A stretch of 64,000 nt of DNA, from positions 16,535 through 80,534 of the IMG/VR virus record IMGVR_UViG_3300027859_000009. The stretch is one strand, 5' to 3'. The notes under the pieces were generated by a model that saw nothing but the letters and a program-made list of their open reading frames with translations, made no database searches and had not been told where the DNA came from. This DNA comes from a virus. The first letter of the stretch is position 1. Each line of letters begins with the position of its first letter. Made by a program: the position numbers and the translations under genes. Of the stretch, positions 36,001-42,891 are shown piece by piece.

Positions 36001-37363
36001 AGGTATGGGTGGTGTAATATCAGAATTAGGTTCTGGTTTAAAAGACTTTTCTACACTTAAATTTCCAATTTACAAAGGTACTAAAGTAGTAGGATATACC
36101 ACTCTTACTAGTCAGACTATGGGTAAGACGACTGACAATATCGTATATATGATAGAATCTCTCATGAATGGTTTTGCTAAGATAGGAGATAAATACGGTT
36201 CTTGGCCAGGTACTAGAAGTTCAGTACAACAAGGTGTACAAGCTGCGCAGGGCGCAGGATTTGAAGTTGCAATGTTGGCTATAGGTTTAAAGTCAATGGC
36301 TATGTTAAGATTCCCAATTTATAAAGGTAAGAGAATTGTAGGTTATGAATCTCTTACGGGAGATGGTATAGAAAAAGTAGCAAGAAATATTTATATGATG
36401 ATATCCTCTCCTTTAGATGCTTTCGGTAGGATTGGTAAAAAATATGGTGGAGAAGTCGTTAGTTTTATGGGAGTTAGAAGCGGAGATGGAGGAGACGTAG
36501 GTAAAGGTATTCTAGCCGCAAAAGAATTACCTAAAGGATTAGGAACAGTAATGGGTTCTATTTTGGGAGTAGTAAGTCATAAAAACTTTAAAGAAGTTGT
36601 AAAAGCAACACCTATAGTTTCTAAAATGGTTACTATGATAGGAGAATCATTTGAACCACTTGCTAAAGCAGGCCCTGATGGCATTATGGCTTCTGCAAAT
36701 GCAGTTAAATATTATTTTGAGCAGTTTGCAACTATAGAAACTCCAATCAAAAATTGGTTAAAGTTATCAGATAATTATAGAACTATGCAACTAACAAATA
36801 GATATTTTGCAGGTATCGCTCGCTCAACTAAAGAAATTGGAGAAACTCCAGTATTTGGTGCAATGATGCTTTCTAGATTAACTAAAACCCTACAAGATAG
36901 AAAATTAATGAAAACTGCCTTAGCAATGACACATATTGCAAATGCTTATAAAAAAATACAGGTATCTTCTACTGAAATGGAAATTGAGGCTTTAGAAAAG
37001 TCAACAGAGATGTTTAAAGCACTTTCTTATCTTACTGAACAGGGAGGTGAAACTGCAATAGAGGCATTAGGAGATAATTTAATTGAAGCTGTAAAAGAAT
37101 TAGCATCAATGATAGCTAATTTTGAACAGACTGTTGGTGACGCTAAAGACCAGAATGCTGATGTTGCTGAAAAAATGGAAAATACAGGAAGCATATTTGA
37201 TAGAGTAGCAGCAGTATTTTCAGATAATCCTGCAACACCAATAGGTCAGCCAACTCCTTCAGCTGATCCTTCACCATCTTCATCTTCTGGAGATATGCAA
37301 GAGTTAATAGATATATTGACTAGTGGTGACGCAATAGTTCAAGTACAAAAGACTTTTGATTAA
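33011..37363 (+). CDS. Tail tape measure protein
   Basis: 1450 residues, the longest gene here. The start is TTG at 33011, the first codon after an in-frame TAG, giving ARPFSSPFEKLS. Residues ~110-560 are strongly hydrophobic Gly/Ala/Leu/Val/Ile stretches (many potential membrane helices, as in tape measures that are injected); residues ~670-1150 are tandem ~95-100-residue repeats; the C-terminus is helical, then a Pro/Ser tail. At the usual ~0.15 nm per residue the length would suggest a tail of about 0.2 micrometre, an inference. Confidence 0.9.
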   Translation: MARPFSSPFEKLSVDNQKVLIEQLSPGGELFSLFEEILNQLQSTDDRQQKDEAKTKVSLFSGLTIKEALAWKLLGEKGLQSIGKGLGAIAEVIDKMTTAGKEVKERIEGIAMGIETVFGIAPKILKFAFTMVLALPLLMLAVVAVPFIGLLLLGTLAIMGILSKVAEKQKGMYESLALLGDVGAAILKFGGYLALSALVYPIALLGMIVVIPTLLIMLAALTLIGRLVDPKSMEKYKGLEEVGKAILLFGGYLALSLLIYPFAILATPMVLGVIVGFAVVFALLDRFGFVKSVNKAGKALKQVGIAILVLGAALFIFGLIFPPTVETFQTLGFVMLVLVGISAAMWLVGKMYKKMRKGAIGLALTGLAILVLGYALKKFEESLPANPWEFFAELGVALVGLGVIMYGYGSQWKSIAKGALVLAGSGLALALMGYGISEIGEALNSTGDAWMFMAELGVFLVGMGVMAAGWGAAVMLIGPGLLAMGGAGVALKSVSWGLEGFIPIFKGSEWKSMVGEHHKSKGILGMGGGSVSNFQALMEAVGYSFIWNPVSVAGILGGAAALGAAGLALKPLAKGINDMIPIFKGKGWKEMVETKGNPKAGGILGFGATEQTNIQLLISSIANSFKLGFGVINVGAGAGAMAIVGKSLSKLAVGLNDFMKYKISKTIAKNIASMVDAVAGTFGEIGKEYGGAGFFGLGAGPLYDGIEATMGMGDALTSIAKGMAAVAELRFPTYGDPKNPGKITEYITLDKGKMRDVSANVADMVDALASAFGEVGKRYPNKPASGLWGFFGGTENPVKTGLSSVSGMGSALGGIAQGMQDFSTLKFHKYDDPTNPEKITATIDLTQGDVLSEVTANIVSMIDSLATGFAQIGIRYPKVKKKGWFGITYSTNGPVGVGIEQSSGMGAIVAAIGQGMRDFSEMKFPVYDGTKVVEYIDLTKGNALKKVTSNITEMVLSLAGGFAEVARRFPRKKYKTWWGATRYAPDGTVGEGVKQASGMGGVISELGSGLKDFSTLKFPIYKGTKVVGYTTLTSQTMGKTTDNIVYMIESLMNGFAKIGDKYGSWPGTRSSVQQGVQAAQGAGFEVAMLAIGLKSMAMLRFPIYKGKRIVGYESLTGDGIEKVARNIYMMISSPLDAFGRIGKKYGGEVVSFMGVRSGDGGDVGKGILAAKELPKGLGTVMGSILGVVSHKNFKEVVKATPIVSKMVTMIGESFEPLAKAGPDGIMASANAVKYYFEQFATIETPIKNWLKLSDNYRTMQLTNRYFAGIARSTKEIGETPVFGAMMLSRLTKTLQDRKLMKTALAMTHIANAYKKIQVSSTEMEIEALEKSTEMFKALSYLTEQGGETAIEALGDNLIEAVKELASMIANFEQTVGDAKDQNADVAEKMENTGSIFDRVAAVFSDNPATPIGQPTPSADPSPSSSSGDMQELIDILTSGDAIVQVQKTFD
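33075..33102 (+). other. Perfect hairpin in the start of the tape-measure gene
   Basis: 11-bp perfect stem AACAGCTCTCC/GGAGAGCTGTT with a 6-nt loop, 64 nt after the TTG start, followed by TTTAGTTTGTTTG. Possible attenuator or translation-control structure. The left arm is also complementary over 8 nt to the frameshift region (32721-32728). Confidence 0.7.
35020..36440 (+). repeat. Tandem ~100-residue repeats in the tape measure
   Basis: Five to six diverged copies of a unit: SGMG, ~10 residues, QGMxDFSxxKFPxY, a short strand (VVEYIDLT), a helix NIxxMVxSLAxGFAEVxxRYP, then a W/G-rich loop. Copies begin near 35120, 35420, 35715, 35995 and 36230. Confidence 0.8.
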
Positions 37364-37408
37364 ACTTTTTAATTTTATCTTATATAAAAATAAAATAAAA
37401 TAAAAATT

Positions 37409-37648
37409 ATGCCAAAATTATCAGAAACTGTAAAATATAATTCAAGTACCATAAAATCTTCTCACTATAATTTTAAAGATAAAAATTTAGAAGTAATGTT
37501 TAAATCCGGTTCTGTATATGAATATAAGAGCGTTCCGATTATAAACTATACTTTTTTTAGAGATGGTGTTTCAACTGGAAAATCTTTTAACGAATATATC
37601 AAAGATTTTGATTTTACTAAAATTTTTGAAGAAGCAAAAGTTGATTAA
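37409..37648 (+). CDS. KTSC domain protein
   Basis: 79 residues matching the KTSC domain: SSTIKSSHYNFKDKNLEVMF, SGSVYEYKSVP and a closing STGKSFNEYI. This small single-stranded-nucleic-acid-associated fold is found alone in many phages and often next to other DNA enzymes. No biochemical role can be read from the sequence. Confidence 0.83.
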   Translation: MPKLSETVKYNSSTIKSSHYNFKDKNLEVMFKSGSVYEYKSVPIINYTFFRDGVSTGKSFNEYIKDFDFTKIFEEAKVD

Positions 37649-37654
37649 TATATA
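37647..37654 (+). promoter_or_regulatory. Late promoter motif variant (AATATATA)
   Basis: TTAATATATACTT overlapping the KTSC stop, 19 nt before the ATG at 37674. Confidence 0.45.
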
Positions 37655-37673
37655 CTTAAAATAAATACAAACA

Positions 37674-37805
37674 ATGGCAAAATCAATATCATCTAAAGAA
37701 AAGGTACAAAAAACAAAAAGACCAGGAGTTCATTCTAAAAACAACACATCTAGGTCTAAAGAATCCAAAAACTATAAAAAGAAGTACAGAGGACAGGGCA
37801 AATAA
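37674..37805 (+). CDS. Very small basic protein
   Basis: 43 residues, over one third Lys/Arg: KVQKTKRPGVHSKN near the front and NYKKKYRGQGK at the end. The sequence resembles short Lys-rich proteins I recall from Bacteroidota and their phages. It could bind nucleic acid or ribosomes. The start is supported by the ACAATG context and a late-like motif 19 nt upstream. Confidence 0.72.
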   Translation: MAKSISSKEKVQKTKRPGVHSKNNTSRSKESKNYKKKYRGQGK

Positions 37806-37814
37806 CCCGGTTAC

Positions 37815-37916
37815 ATGGACTTACCTACTAAAATGGTCACATTAATAGCAGTTCTTGCATTTTTCATGATAGGCTTTGCCTTAAACCACATTGACAAAAA
37901 GTGGCCAAATAAATAA
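37815..37916 (+). CDS. Very small single-pass membrane protein
   Basis: 33 residues with one membrane helix (about 7-24) and a basic tail (HIDKKWPNK). It follows the basic protein by 9 nt. Small size makes it uncertain, but the hydrophobic helix and tight spacing support it. Confidence 0.5.
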   Translation: MDLPTKMVTLIAVLAFFMIGFALNHIDKKWPNK

Positions 37917-37935
37917 AACTTTTTTAAAAAAAAGT

Positions 37936-37985
37936 CACTCCAGATTTTTTTATGTCGTTTATTATTGTTATATTTATACTATAAT
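37936..37985 (+). promoter_or_regulatory. Early-type conserved promoter element
   Basis: CACTCCAGATTTTTTTATG, TCGTTTATTATTG and TTATATTTATACTATAATT; 15 nt before the ATG at 38001. Confidence 0.85.
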
Positions 37986-38000
37986 TAATTAATCAAAACA

Positions 38001-38285
38001 ATGACAAAAATGACAAAAGTTAAAGTAGGAGACAAAGTTAGAAGTTTCGACTTCGATAGTCACGAAGTAAAAGGAAAAGATGCTTGTTACGTTGAAGGCG
38101 TAGTAGAAAGCATAGAAGGTCACCCGATGAGCGGTGACGGAGAATACGCTAAATTCAAAATCACTCTTAAAATCTTCGGTGGAGAAGAGAGAACAGAAGC
38201 TGTTGGAGAATATAACTGGGTTCCTCAAAATGGCCAAGAAACTTGGCTCGGAAAATTAACTAATCACTTAACAATAATAGCATAA
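38001..38285 (+). CDS. Small early protein, beta-rich
   Basis: 94 residues, probably a small beta-barrel: KVGDKVRSFDF, YVEGVVESIEG and YAKFKITLKIFGGEE resemble a KOW/SH3-like arrangement. A second in-frame ATG lies 9 nt on. First gene behind an early promoter. No family recognised. Confidence 0.8.
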   Translation: MTKMTKVKVGDKVRSFDFDSHEVKGKDACYVEGVVESIEGHPMSGDGEYAKFKITLKIFGGEERTEAVGEYNWVPQNGQETWLGKLTNHLTIIA

Positions 38286-38286
38286 T

Positions 38287-38499
38287 ATGTCAAACTCAAA
38301 GAAAAAATCATTTCCAGTATTTACAATAATATTTCTAATATTTTTAACTTTAAAGCTTGCTGAAATTGGACAAGTAGCAGCTTGGTCATGGTGGTGGGTA
38401 ACCGCACCTTTATGGCTACCTCTTATAGTAGGATTATTCGTAATAGGATTAACAATCACAGTAGGTGTAATTATAGCCTACATAAATAGTAAATTATAA
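38287..38499 (+). CDS. Small membrane protein (WSWWWVTAPLW type)
   Basis: 70 residues, two membrane helices (about 9-31 and 40-65) around the aromatic loop AAWSWWWVTAPLWLPL. This motif is shared by a family of tiny phage and prophage membrane proteins (annotated 'transmembrane Fragile-X-F protein' in my memory). Function unknown. Confidence 0.78.
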   Translation: MSNSKKKSFPVFTIIFLIFLTLKLAEIGQVAAWSWWWVTAPLWLPLIVGLFVIGLTITVGVIIAYINSKL

Positions 38500-38519
38500 A
38501 CCCTTAAAAACCAAAAATT

Positions 38520-38981
38520 ATGCCATGTTCAGATGCAGGAGCCTACGATTACTTAAACGACCACAGGACTCAAAGACAGTTAAATGAAAACGAAGCTCTT
38601 AGAAAAGAAGTTTTAAGACTTGAAAAACGATTAGAAGAATCTAAAACTGAAAAAGAATTAAAGCTTGAAGCAGAACTTCAAACTGCAAAAATAGCAGCTA
38701 AAGATTTCGCACAAAGATTAAATAAGACAACAGAGCTTTTATGTAATGCAACCTTTATATTATTCGAAGAAGGATATTTGCACGGAAATTCAAAACTTCA
38801 AGAGTGGTTTAACAATCATACCGAAGAAGACGCTAAAAGAATGAAAACCGATTTAGATAAAATAATGAAACGTAAAAACGGTACTATTCAAAGCCTTATT
38901 AAATGGTACGAAACCCTAGATGCAAAAGAGCAATGGGTATTTGAAACTCATAAAAATTTCAAAGGATATAAATTAAACTAA
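38520..38981 (+). CDS. Hypothetical coiled-coil protein
   Basis: 153 residues starting MPCSDAGAYDYL, then a heptad-rich coiled coil over ~25-70 and a helical C-terminus. The MPCSD opening occurs in other small phage proteins, without known function. Early operon. Confidence 0.78.
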   Translation: MPCSDAGAYDYLNDHRTQRQLNENEALRKEVLRLEKRLEESKTEKELKLEAELQTAKIAAKDFAQRLNKTTELLCNATFILFEEGYLHGNSKLQEWFNNHTEEDAKRMKTDLDKIMKRKNGTIQSLIKWYETLDAKEQWVFETHKNFKGYKLN

Positions 38982-38982
38982 A

Positions 38983-39183
38983 ATGGAAATAACATTAAAC
39001 AGAAAACACACAATAGACCAGATAGAATGGGTAACAACTGAATTCGAATGGCCTGAAGTAATGAGAAAAGAATGGGTTTCTTTTTTAAGAAGTAAAAAAG
39101 TTCATGAATTAAAAGATTTAAAAAGTTTACCTATGGAAGAATTAAACGAAATATACGGAGAAGCATATTCTCTATTAACATAA
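38983..39183 (+). CDS. Small hypothetical protein
   Basis: 66 residues, one base after the previous stop; charged and helical with several Trp. No family recognised. Confidence 0.75.
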   Translation: MEITLNRKHTIDQIEWVTTEFEWPEVMRKEWVSFLRSKKVHELKDLKSLPMEELNEIYGEAYSLLT

Positions 39184-39196
39184 AAACAAAATAAAA

Positions 39197-39391
39197 ATGA
39201 AAAATATTTTAGAATACAAATTAAGTAGAATGGTACAACTGGTCGCTTTATTTAGTCTTCCAATAATTATATACGGCGAATGGATCGAACCTTACAGCCT
39301 TGAAAACAACATTTGGATAGGAATTAATGGAGCAGTATGGTTACACTTTTTAGACCGAGCACGAAATGGTCTACCATCTAAAAAAGTTTAA
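39197..39391 (+). CDS. Small membrane protein
   Basis: 64 residues with two hydrophobic stretches (about 10-25 and 38-53) and a basic C-terminus. Last gene of the early operon that starts at 37936. Confidence 0.72.
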   Translation: MKNILEYKLSRMVQLVALFSLPIIIYGEWIEPYSLENNIWIGINGAVWLHFLDRARNGLPSKKV

Positions 39392-39399
39392 AAATAAAT

Positions 39400-39448
39400 C
39401 ACTCCAGATTTTTTTATGTCGTTTATTTTTATTATATTTAACTATAAT
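39400..39448 (+). promoter_or_regulatory. Early-type conserved promoter element before DNA ligase
   Basis: CACTCCAGATTTTTTTATG and TCGTTTATTTTTATTATATTTAACTATAAT; the proximal box is slightly diverged (TATATTTAAC). Confidence 0.78.
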
Positions 39449-39471
39449 TAATTAATCAAAACAATAACAAT

Positions 39472-40776
39472 ATGCTAGATAGACTACAAGAATTCGTAGA
39501 GAGGAGTAACTCAACAAACTCAAACACTGATAAATTAGATGTCTTAAGAGACTACTCGACAGATCAGGAGGTACTAGGAGCTCTTAGGTATACTTATTCA
39601 CCATTTAAACAATATCATGTTACTTCAAAAAATCTTAAAAAGAGAAGTGACCTGGTTAGTCCAATCGGAAACCAATACGGTAGTATATTTACCCTATTAG
39701 ATACGTTAAATGATAGAATAATCACAGGACATGATGCTATTGCAGCCGTAAACAGATTTATTCTCGAGAACAGACAATATGAAGAACTCATCTATAATAT
39801 TATAGATCGAAATCTTAAGACCCGTTCTACAGCTTCAATGATTAATAAAGTTGTACCCGGTCTCATACCAGGATTTGATGTTGCATTAGCCGCAACCTAT
39901 GATGAGAAAACAAAAAAGAAAGTCGATCTTGATACTGATGATTGGTACCTTTCTAGAAAATTGGACGGAGTCAGATGTTTAGCATTCTTCGACAACTTCG
40001 GAACTGTTACTTTTAAAAGTAGAAGTGGCAAACCATTTGATACACTTGGAAAAGTTGCTAAAGAACTTGAAGAACTGAAACTTTACAACGTCGTGATGGA
40101 TGGAGAGATTTGCATTGTTGATGAAAATGGTGATGAAGATTTTCAATCAATCATCAAAGAAATCAAAAGAAAAGACCACACTATCAAAAACCCATTATTT
40201 CAAATTTTTGATATGATATCGTTAGAAGACTTTGAGAATAAGACTTCAAGGGAAAAATTAAGTGAAAGACTTGATAATCTTGAAATGGTCTTCCATCACT
40301 TCGACCCTAAATACACCAAAGTACTTGAACAAGACCTCTTAACCAGTTGGGATATGTTTGAGTCTAAGATGGACCTAGCCGTTCAGAGTGGTTGGGAAGG
40401 TCTAATGCTACGAAAAGACGAGAAGTACAAAGGTAAAAGAAGTACAGATATCCTGAAGGTAAAGAAATTCTATGATGAAGAATATATCGTCGTAGACGTA
40501 GAGAACTCCCCCAATCGTGTAATTGTTGATGGAGTCGAAGTAGAAGAGATGATGCTAAAGAACGTCATCATAGAACACAAAGGCAATAGAGTACAGGTTG
40601 GAAGTGGTTTTACAATTGATGAAAGAAGAAACTATTTTGAAAACCCTAATAAAATATTAGGAAAGACCATAACAGTGCAGTACTTTGAAGAGACTACAAA
40701 TCAAAATGGCACCCATTCATTGAGGTTCCCAGTGATTAAAGCAGTCTACCAAAACGGAAGAGTTGATTATGTATAA
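39472..40776 (+). CDS. ATP-dependent DNA ligase
   Basis: Seals nicks in phage DNA. Nucleotidyltransferase motifs in order: SRKLDGVR with adenylated K163 (motif I), FKSRSG (III-like), MDGEICI (III), GWEGLMLRK (IV) and ILKVKKF (V), then an OB-fold C-terminal part (VQVGSGFTIDERR). 434 residues, similar in scale to T4 gp30 (487 aa). An N-terminal ~110-residue helical domain precedes the core. Own early promoter. Confidence 0.92.
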   Translation: MLDRLQEFVERSNSTNSNTDKLDVLRDYSTDQEVLGALRYTYSPFKQYHVTSKNLKKRSDLVSPIGNQYGSIFTLLDTLNDRIITGHDAIAAVNRFILENRQYEELIYNIIDRNLKTRSTASMINKVVPGLIPGFDVALAATYDEKTKKKVDLDTDDWYLSRKLDGVRCLAFFDNFGTVTFKSRSGKPFDTLGKVAKELEELKLYNVVMDGEICIVDENGDEDFQSIIKEIKRKDHTIKNPLFQIFDMISLEDFENKTSREKLSERLDNLEMVFHHFDPKYTKVLEQDLLTSWDMFESKMDLAVQSGWEGLMLRKDEKYKGKRSTDILKVKKFYDEEYIVVDVENSPNRVIVDGVEVEEMMLKNVIIEHKGNRVQVGSGFTIDERRNYFENPNKILGKTITVQYFEETTNQNGTHSLRFPVIKAVYQNGRVDYV

Positions 40777-40788
40777 ACCAAAACTGAG

Positions 40789-40956
40789 ATGAGTAAAGAA
40801 GAAAGATTTGAGTTATGGGTAAATAAATTCAGAAATGAATTAACAGAAGGACAAATAGAAGTTCTACAAGATAGTTTATCTAATTTCGAATGGCCAGATG
40901 AATATAAAGAATTGATACAAGATAGAATAGAAGAACTTAAACCAAAACAAAGATGA
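40789..40956 (+). CDS. Small hypothetical protein
   Basis: 55 residues, acidic and helical (LWVNKFRNELTEGQIEVLQD). Its stop overlaps the next ATG as ATGA. First of four tiny chained genes behind the ligase. Confidence 0.68.
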   Translation: MSKEERFELWVNKFRNELTEGQIEVLQDSLSNFEWPDEYKELIQDRIEELKPKQR

Positions 40957-41132
40957 GTCCAAATAAAGATGAAAAGAAATACTGGAATAGAATTTATGGT
41001 TTTTTAGGTAATAGTATTTATGAAATCTATGATACTGAAACGGCAGAAAAGAGAAAACTAAAAGGACAGAAAGTTTTTAAAGAGTTATTAGAACAGAGAT
41101 TAAACCGAAAAAAAGATGAAAGTAATAATTAA
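40953..41132 (+). CDS. Small hypothetical protein
   Basis: 59 residues, basic (KKYWNRIYGFLGNSIYE, then KRKLKGQKV). ATGA overlap on the upstream side and 17 nt overlap with the next gene. Confidence 0.65.
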   Translation: MSPNKDEKKYWNRIYGFLGNSIYEIYDTETAEKRKLKGQKVFKELLEQRLNRKKDESNN

Positions 41133-41292
41133 ATACAATCCAGAATATAAGACTTCAGTAAAAGTACATGAAGTTAAAGAAGAAGAAGATGCTTGGGATC
41201 TAATAGATGAAGCCAAGCAAAGTTTTGGTCAAGGAATTATATTGACTGACCAGGAGTTTGCGCAATTAATAAACCAAAACAAAGATGAGTAA
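41116..41292 (+). CDS. Small hypothetical protein
   Basis: 58 residues with a beta strand start (MKVIIKYNP) and an acidic helix. Overlaps both neighbours. No family recognised. Confidence 0.62.
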   Translation: MKVIIKYNPEYKTSVKVHEVKEEEDAWDLIDEAKQSFGQGIILTDQEFAQLINQNKDE

Positions 41293-41389
41293 AATTTGGA
41301 AATACATTTTTAAAAAGAGATATAATTTTTTAGATGTAGTCATGGTTGCTATTATTAGTCAAATCATATATGAATACATTATAAAGTAA
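41285..41389 (+). CDS. Very small membrane protein
   Basis: 34 residues with one hydrophobic helix (LDVVMVAIISQIIYEYII) after a basic N-terminus. Coupled to the previous gene by an 8-nt overlap. Confidence 0.5.
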   Translation: MSKIWKYIFKKRYNFLDVVMVAIISQIIYEYIIK

Positions 41390-41401
41390 ACCAAATTAAA
41401 G

Positions 41402-41941
41402 ATGATTTGTAAAAAATGTAACGAAATTATTCCACAGGCTAGAGTAGATTTAGGTTACTCTGTTTGTGTTGAATGCTCAGAAGTAGAAAAGTATGGATGT
41501 GTTGATGTTGTACAGCATAAGACTGGAAATACAATCGAAGTACTTTCTAGAAAAGATGCAGAACAGGCAAACAAATTAACTCAAAGGACTGGGTTTGGAA
41601 CTCTAAGAAGTTTAAGATCTGGCACCACTAAAAAAGAAAAACATGTTGGTGGTCAATGTTGTTCAAATGCTTTTGTAGGAAACGAAAAAAGTTTTGAAGA
41701 AGTTGGAAAAGACTGTATGTTATGGGTAGAACTTGAAGATTGGAATAAAGTAACTTATACTCTTCAAAAAGCTCTAGATAAAAGAGAAATTTCAAAAAGT
41801 CAATGGCATCAACTAACCCGAATATTTAAAGAGTTCATGCCGAAAGAAGAAAACAAAATACAAAAAACGATTATAAAATCAGTAGATGAAGAAATCAACC
41901 ATGTATTTAAAAATTGGCGAAATTCAAAAATTTATAAATAA
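41402..41941 (+). CDS. Zinc-finger protein, TraR/DksA-type N-terminus
   Basis: 179 residues. The first 30 hold two CxxC pairs (CKKC and CVEC) around IPQARVDLGYSV, the pattern of DksA/TraR-family zinc fingers, but without the DksA coiled coil. Two further adjacent cysteines (QCCSN) occur near residue 83. The remainder is helical. A transcription-related or nucleic-acid-binding role is a guess from the finger. Confidence 0.75.
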   Translation: MICKKCNEIIPQARVDLGYSVCVECSEVEKYGCVDVVQHKTGNTIEVLSRKDAEQANKLTQRTGFGTLRSLRSGTTKKEKHVGGQCCSNAFVGNEKSFEEVGKDCMLWVELEDWNKVTYTLQKALDKREISKSQWHQLTRIFKEFMPKEENKIQKTIIKSVDEEINHVFKNWRNSKIYK

Positions 41942-41955
41942 AAGTTAAAATAAAT

Positions 41956-42003
41956 CACTCCAGATTTTTTTATGTCGTTTATTATGATTATATTTATACT
42001 ATA
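41956..42003 (+). promoter_or_regulatory. Early-type conserved promoter element before NAD genes
   Basis: CACTCCAGATTTTTTTATG, TCGTTTATTATGA and TTATATTTATACTATAAC; 13 nt before the ATG at 42017. Confidence 0.85.
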
Positions 42004-42016
42004 ACAAATTAAAGAT

Positions 42017-42880
42017 ATGCTACAACTTAACTTATATCCAAATCAGAAAAAAGGAATCAACTACGAAATTTATAAATTTCCAGACGGTCAACAATCTATT
42101 AAAATAGATGAATTTGCATTTCAACATGATCGATTTGAGGTAGAAATTGTAAGTCCTTTTACTTCATTCCTAGATTTAGAATTAATAATCTGTGCAAATC
42201 AAGCTCTTAAAGAAATGGGAGTTCAAAAAGTCAGTTTATATACACCATATTTCTTAGGTGGTAGAAGTGATAGAAAATTCGAAGAAGGAACTTCAAACTA
42301 TTTAAAAACAGTAGTTTGCCCAATTATTAACAGTCAAAACTTTCATAGAGTTACTGTTTTAGACCCACATTCAGATGTAATAGAAGCGTGTCTTAATAAC
42401 TTTAAAGGAATCGATACTGTTGATTTCGCTGAACAAGTTTTAAAAGATGTAAAAGCTCAATATTATCCGGTACAAGATTTAGAATATCCTATCGTGCTTG
42501 TATCTCCAGATGCAGGTGCTCTCAAAAAAGTATTTAAAATTCAGAAAAGTACAGGTATTAAAAACCTAGTTATTGGTTCTAAGAATAGAGATGTCAAAGG
42601 ACAAATAACACATACTTCTATTTCAGGACTGAAAGACATAAATATCTCAAACGCAACCTATATTATCTTCGATGATATATGCGATGGAGGTAGAACTTTC
42701 CTTGAACTTGCTAAAGTTATAAAAAAGGAAAAAGAAAATGCTAGAATAGTTTTAGCAGTAACACATGGTCTTTTTACTAAAGGTCTTCCGATCGAACATG
42801 TTGACCACGTATACACCACAGACTCTATTGTTCGTGAATTTGAATCAAAGAGTCTTACTATTATAAATTGTAACAAATAA
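42017..42880 (+). CDS. Ribose-phosphate pyrophosphokinase-like (PRPP synthetase family)
   Basis: 287 residues of the Prs family: VEIVSPFTSFLDLELIICAN, the SLYTPYFLGGRSDRKFEEG ATP-binding region, VLDPHSD, VLVSPDAGALKKV and the PRPP-loop IIFDDICDGGRTF. The catalytic flexible loop that normally carries KRR reads GSKNRDVKGQ. Followed 11 nt later by a NAMPT-like gene. Could make PRPP for NAMPT or, as in NARP1, act on ADP-ribose (Adps); sequence alone does not decide. Confidence 0.9.
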   Translation: MLQLNLYPNQKKGINYEIYKFPDGQQSIKIDEFAFQHDRFEVEIVSPFTSFLDLELIICANQALKEMGVQKVSLYTPYFLGGRSDRKFEEGTSNYLKTVVCPIINSQNFHRVTVLDPHSDVIEACLNNFKGIDTVDFAEQVLKDVKAQYYPVQDLEYPIVLVSPDAGALKKVFKIQKSTGIKNLVIGSKNRDVKGQITHTSISGLKDINISNATYIIFDDICDGGRTFLELAKVIKKEKENARIVLAVTHGLFTKGLPIEHVDHVYTTDSIVREFESKSLTIINCNK

Positions 42881-42891
42881 AAATCAATAAT

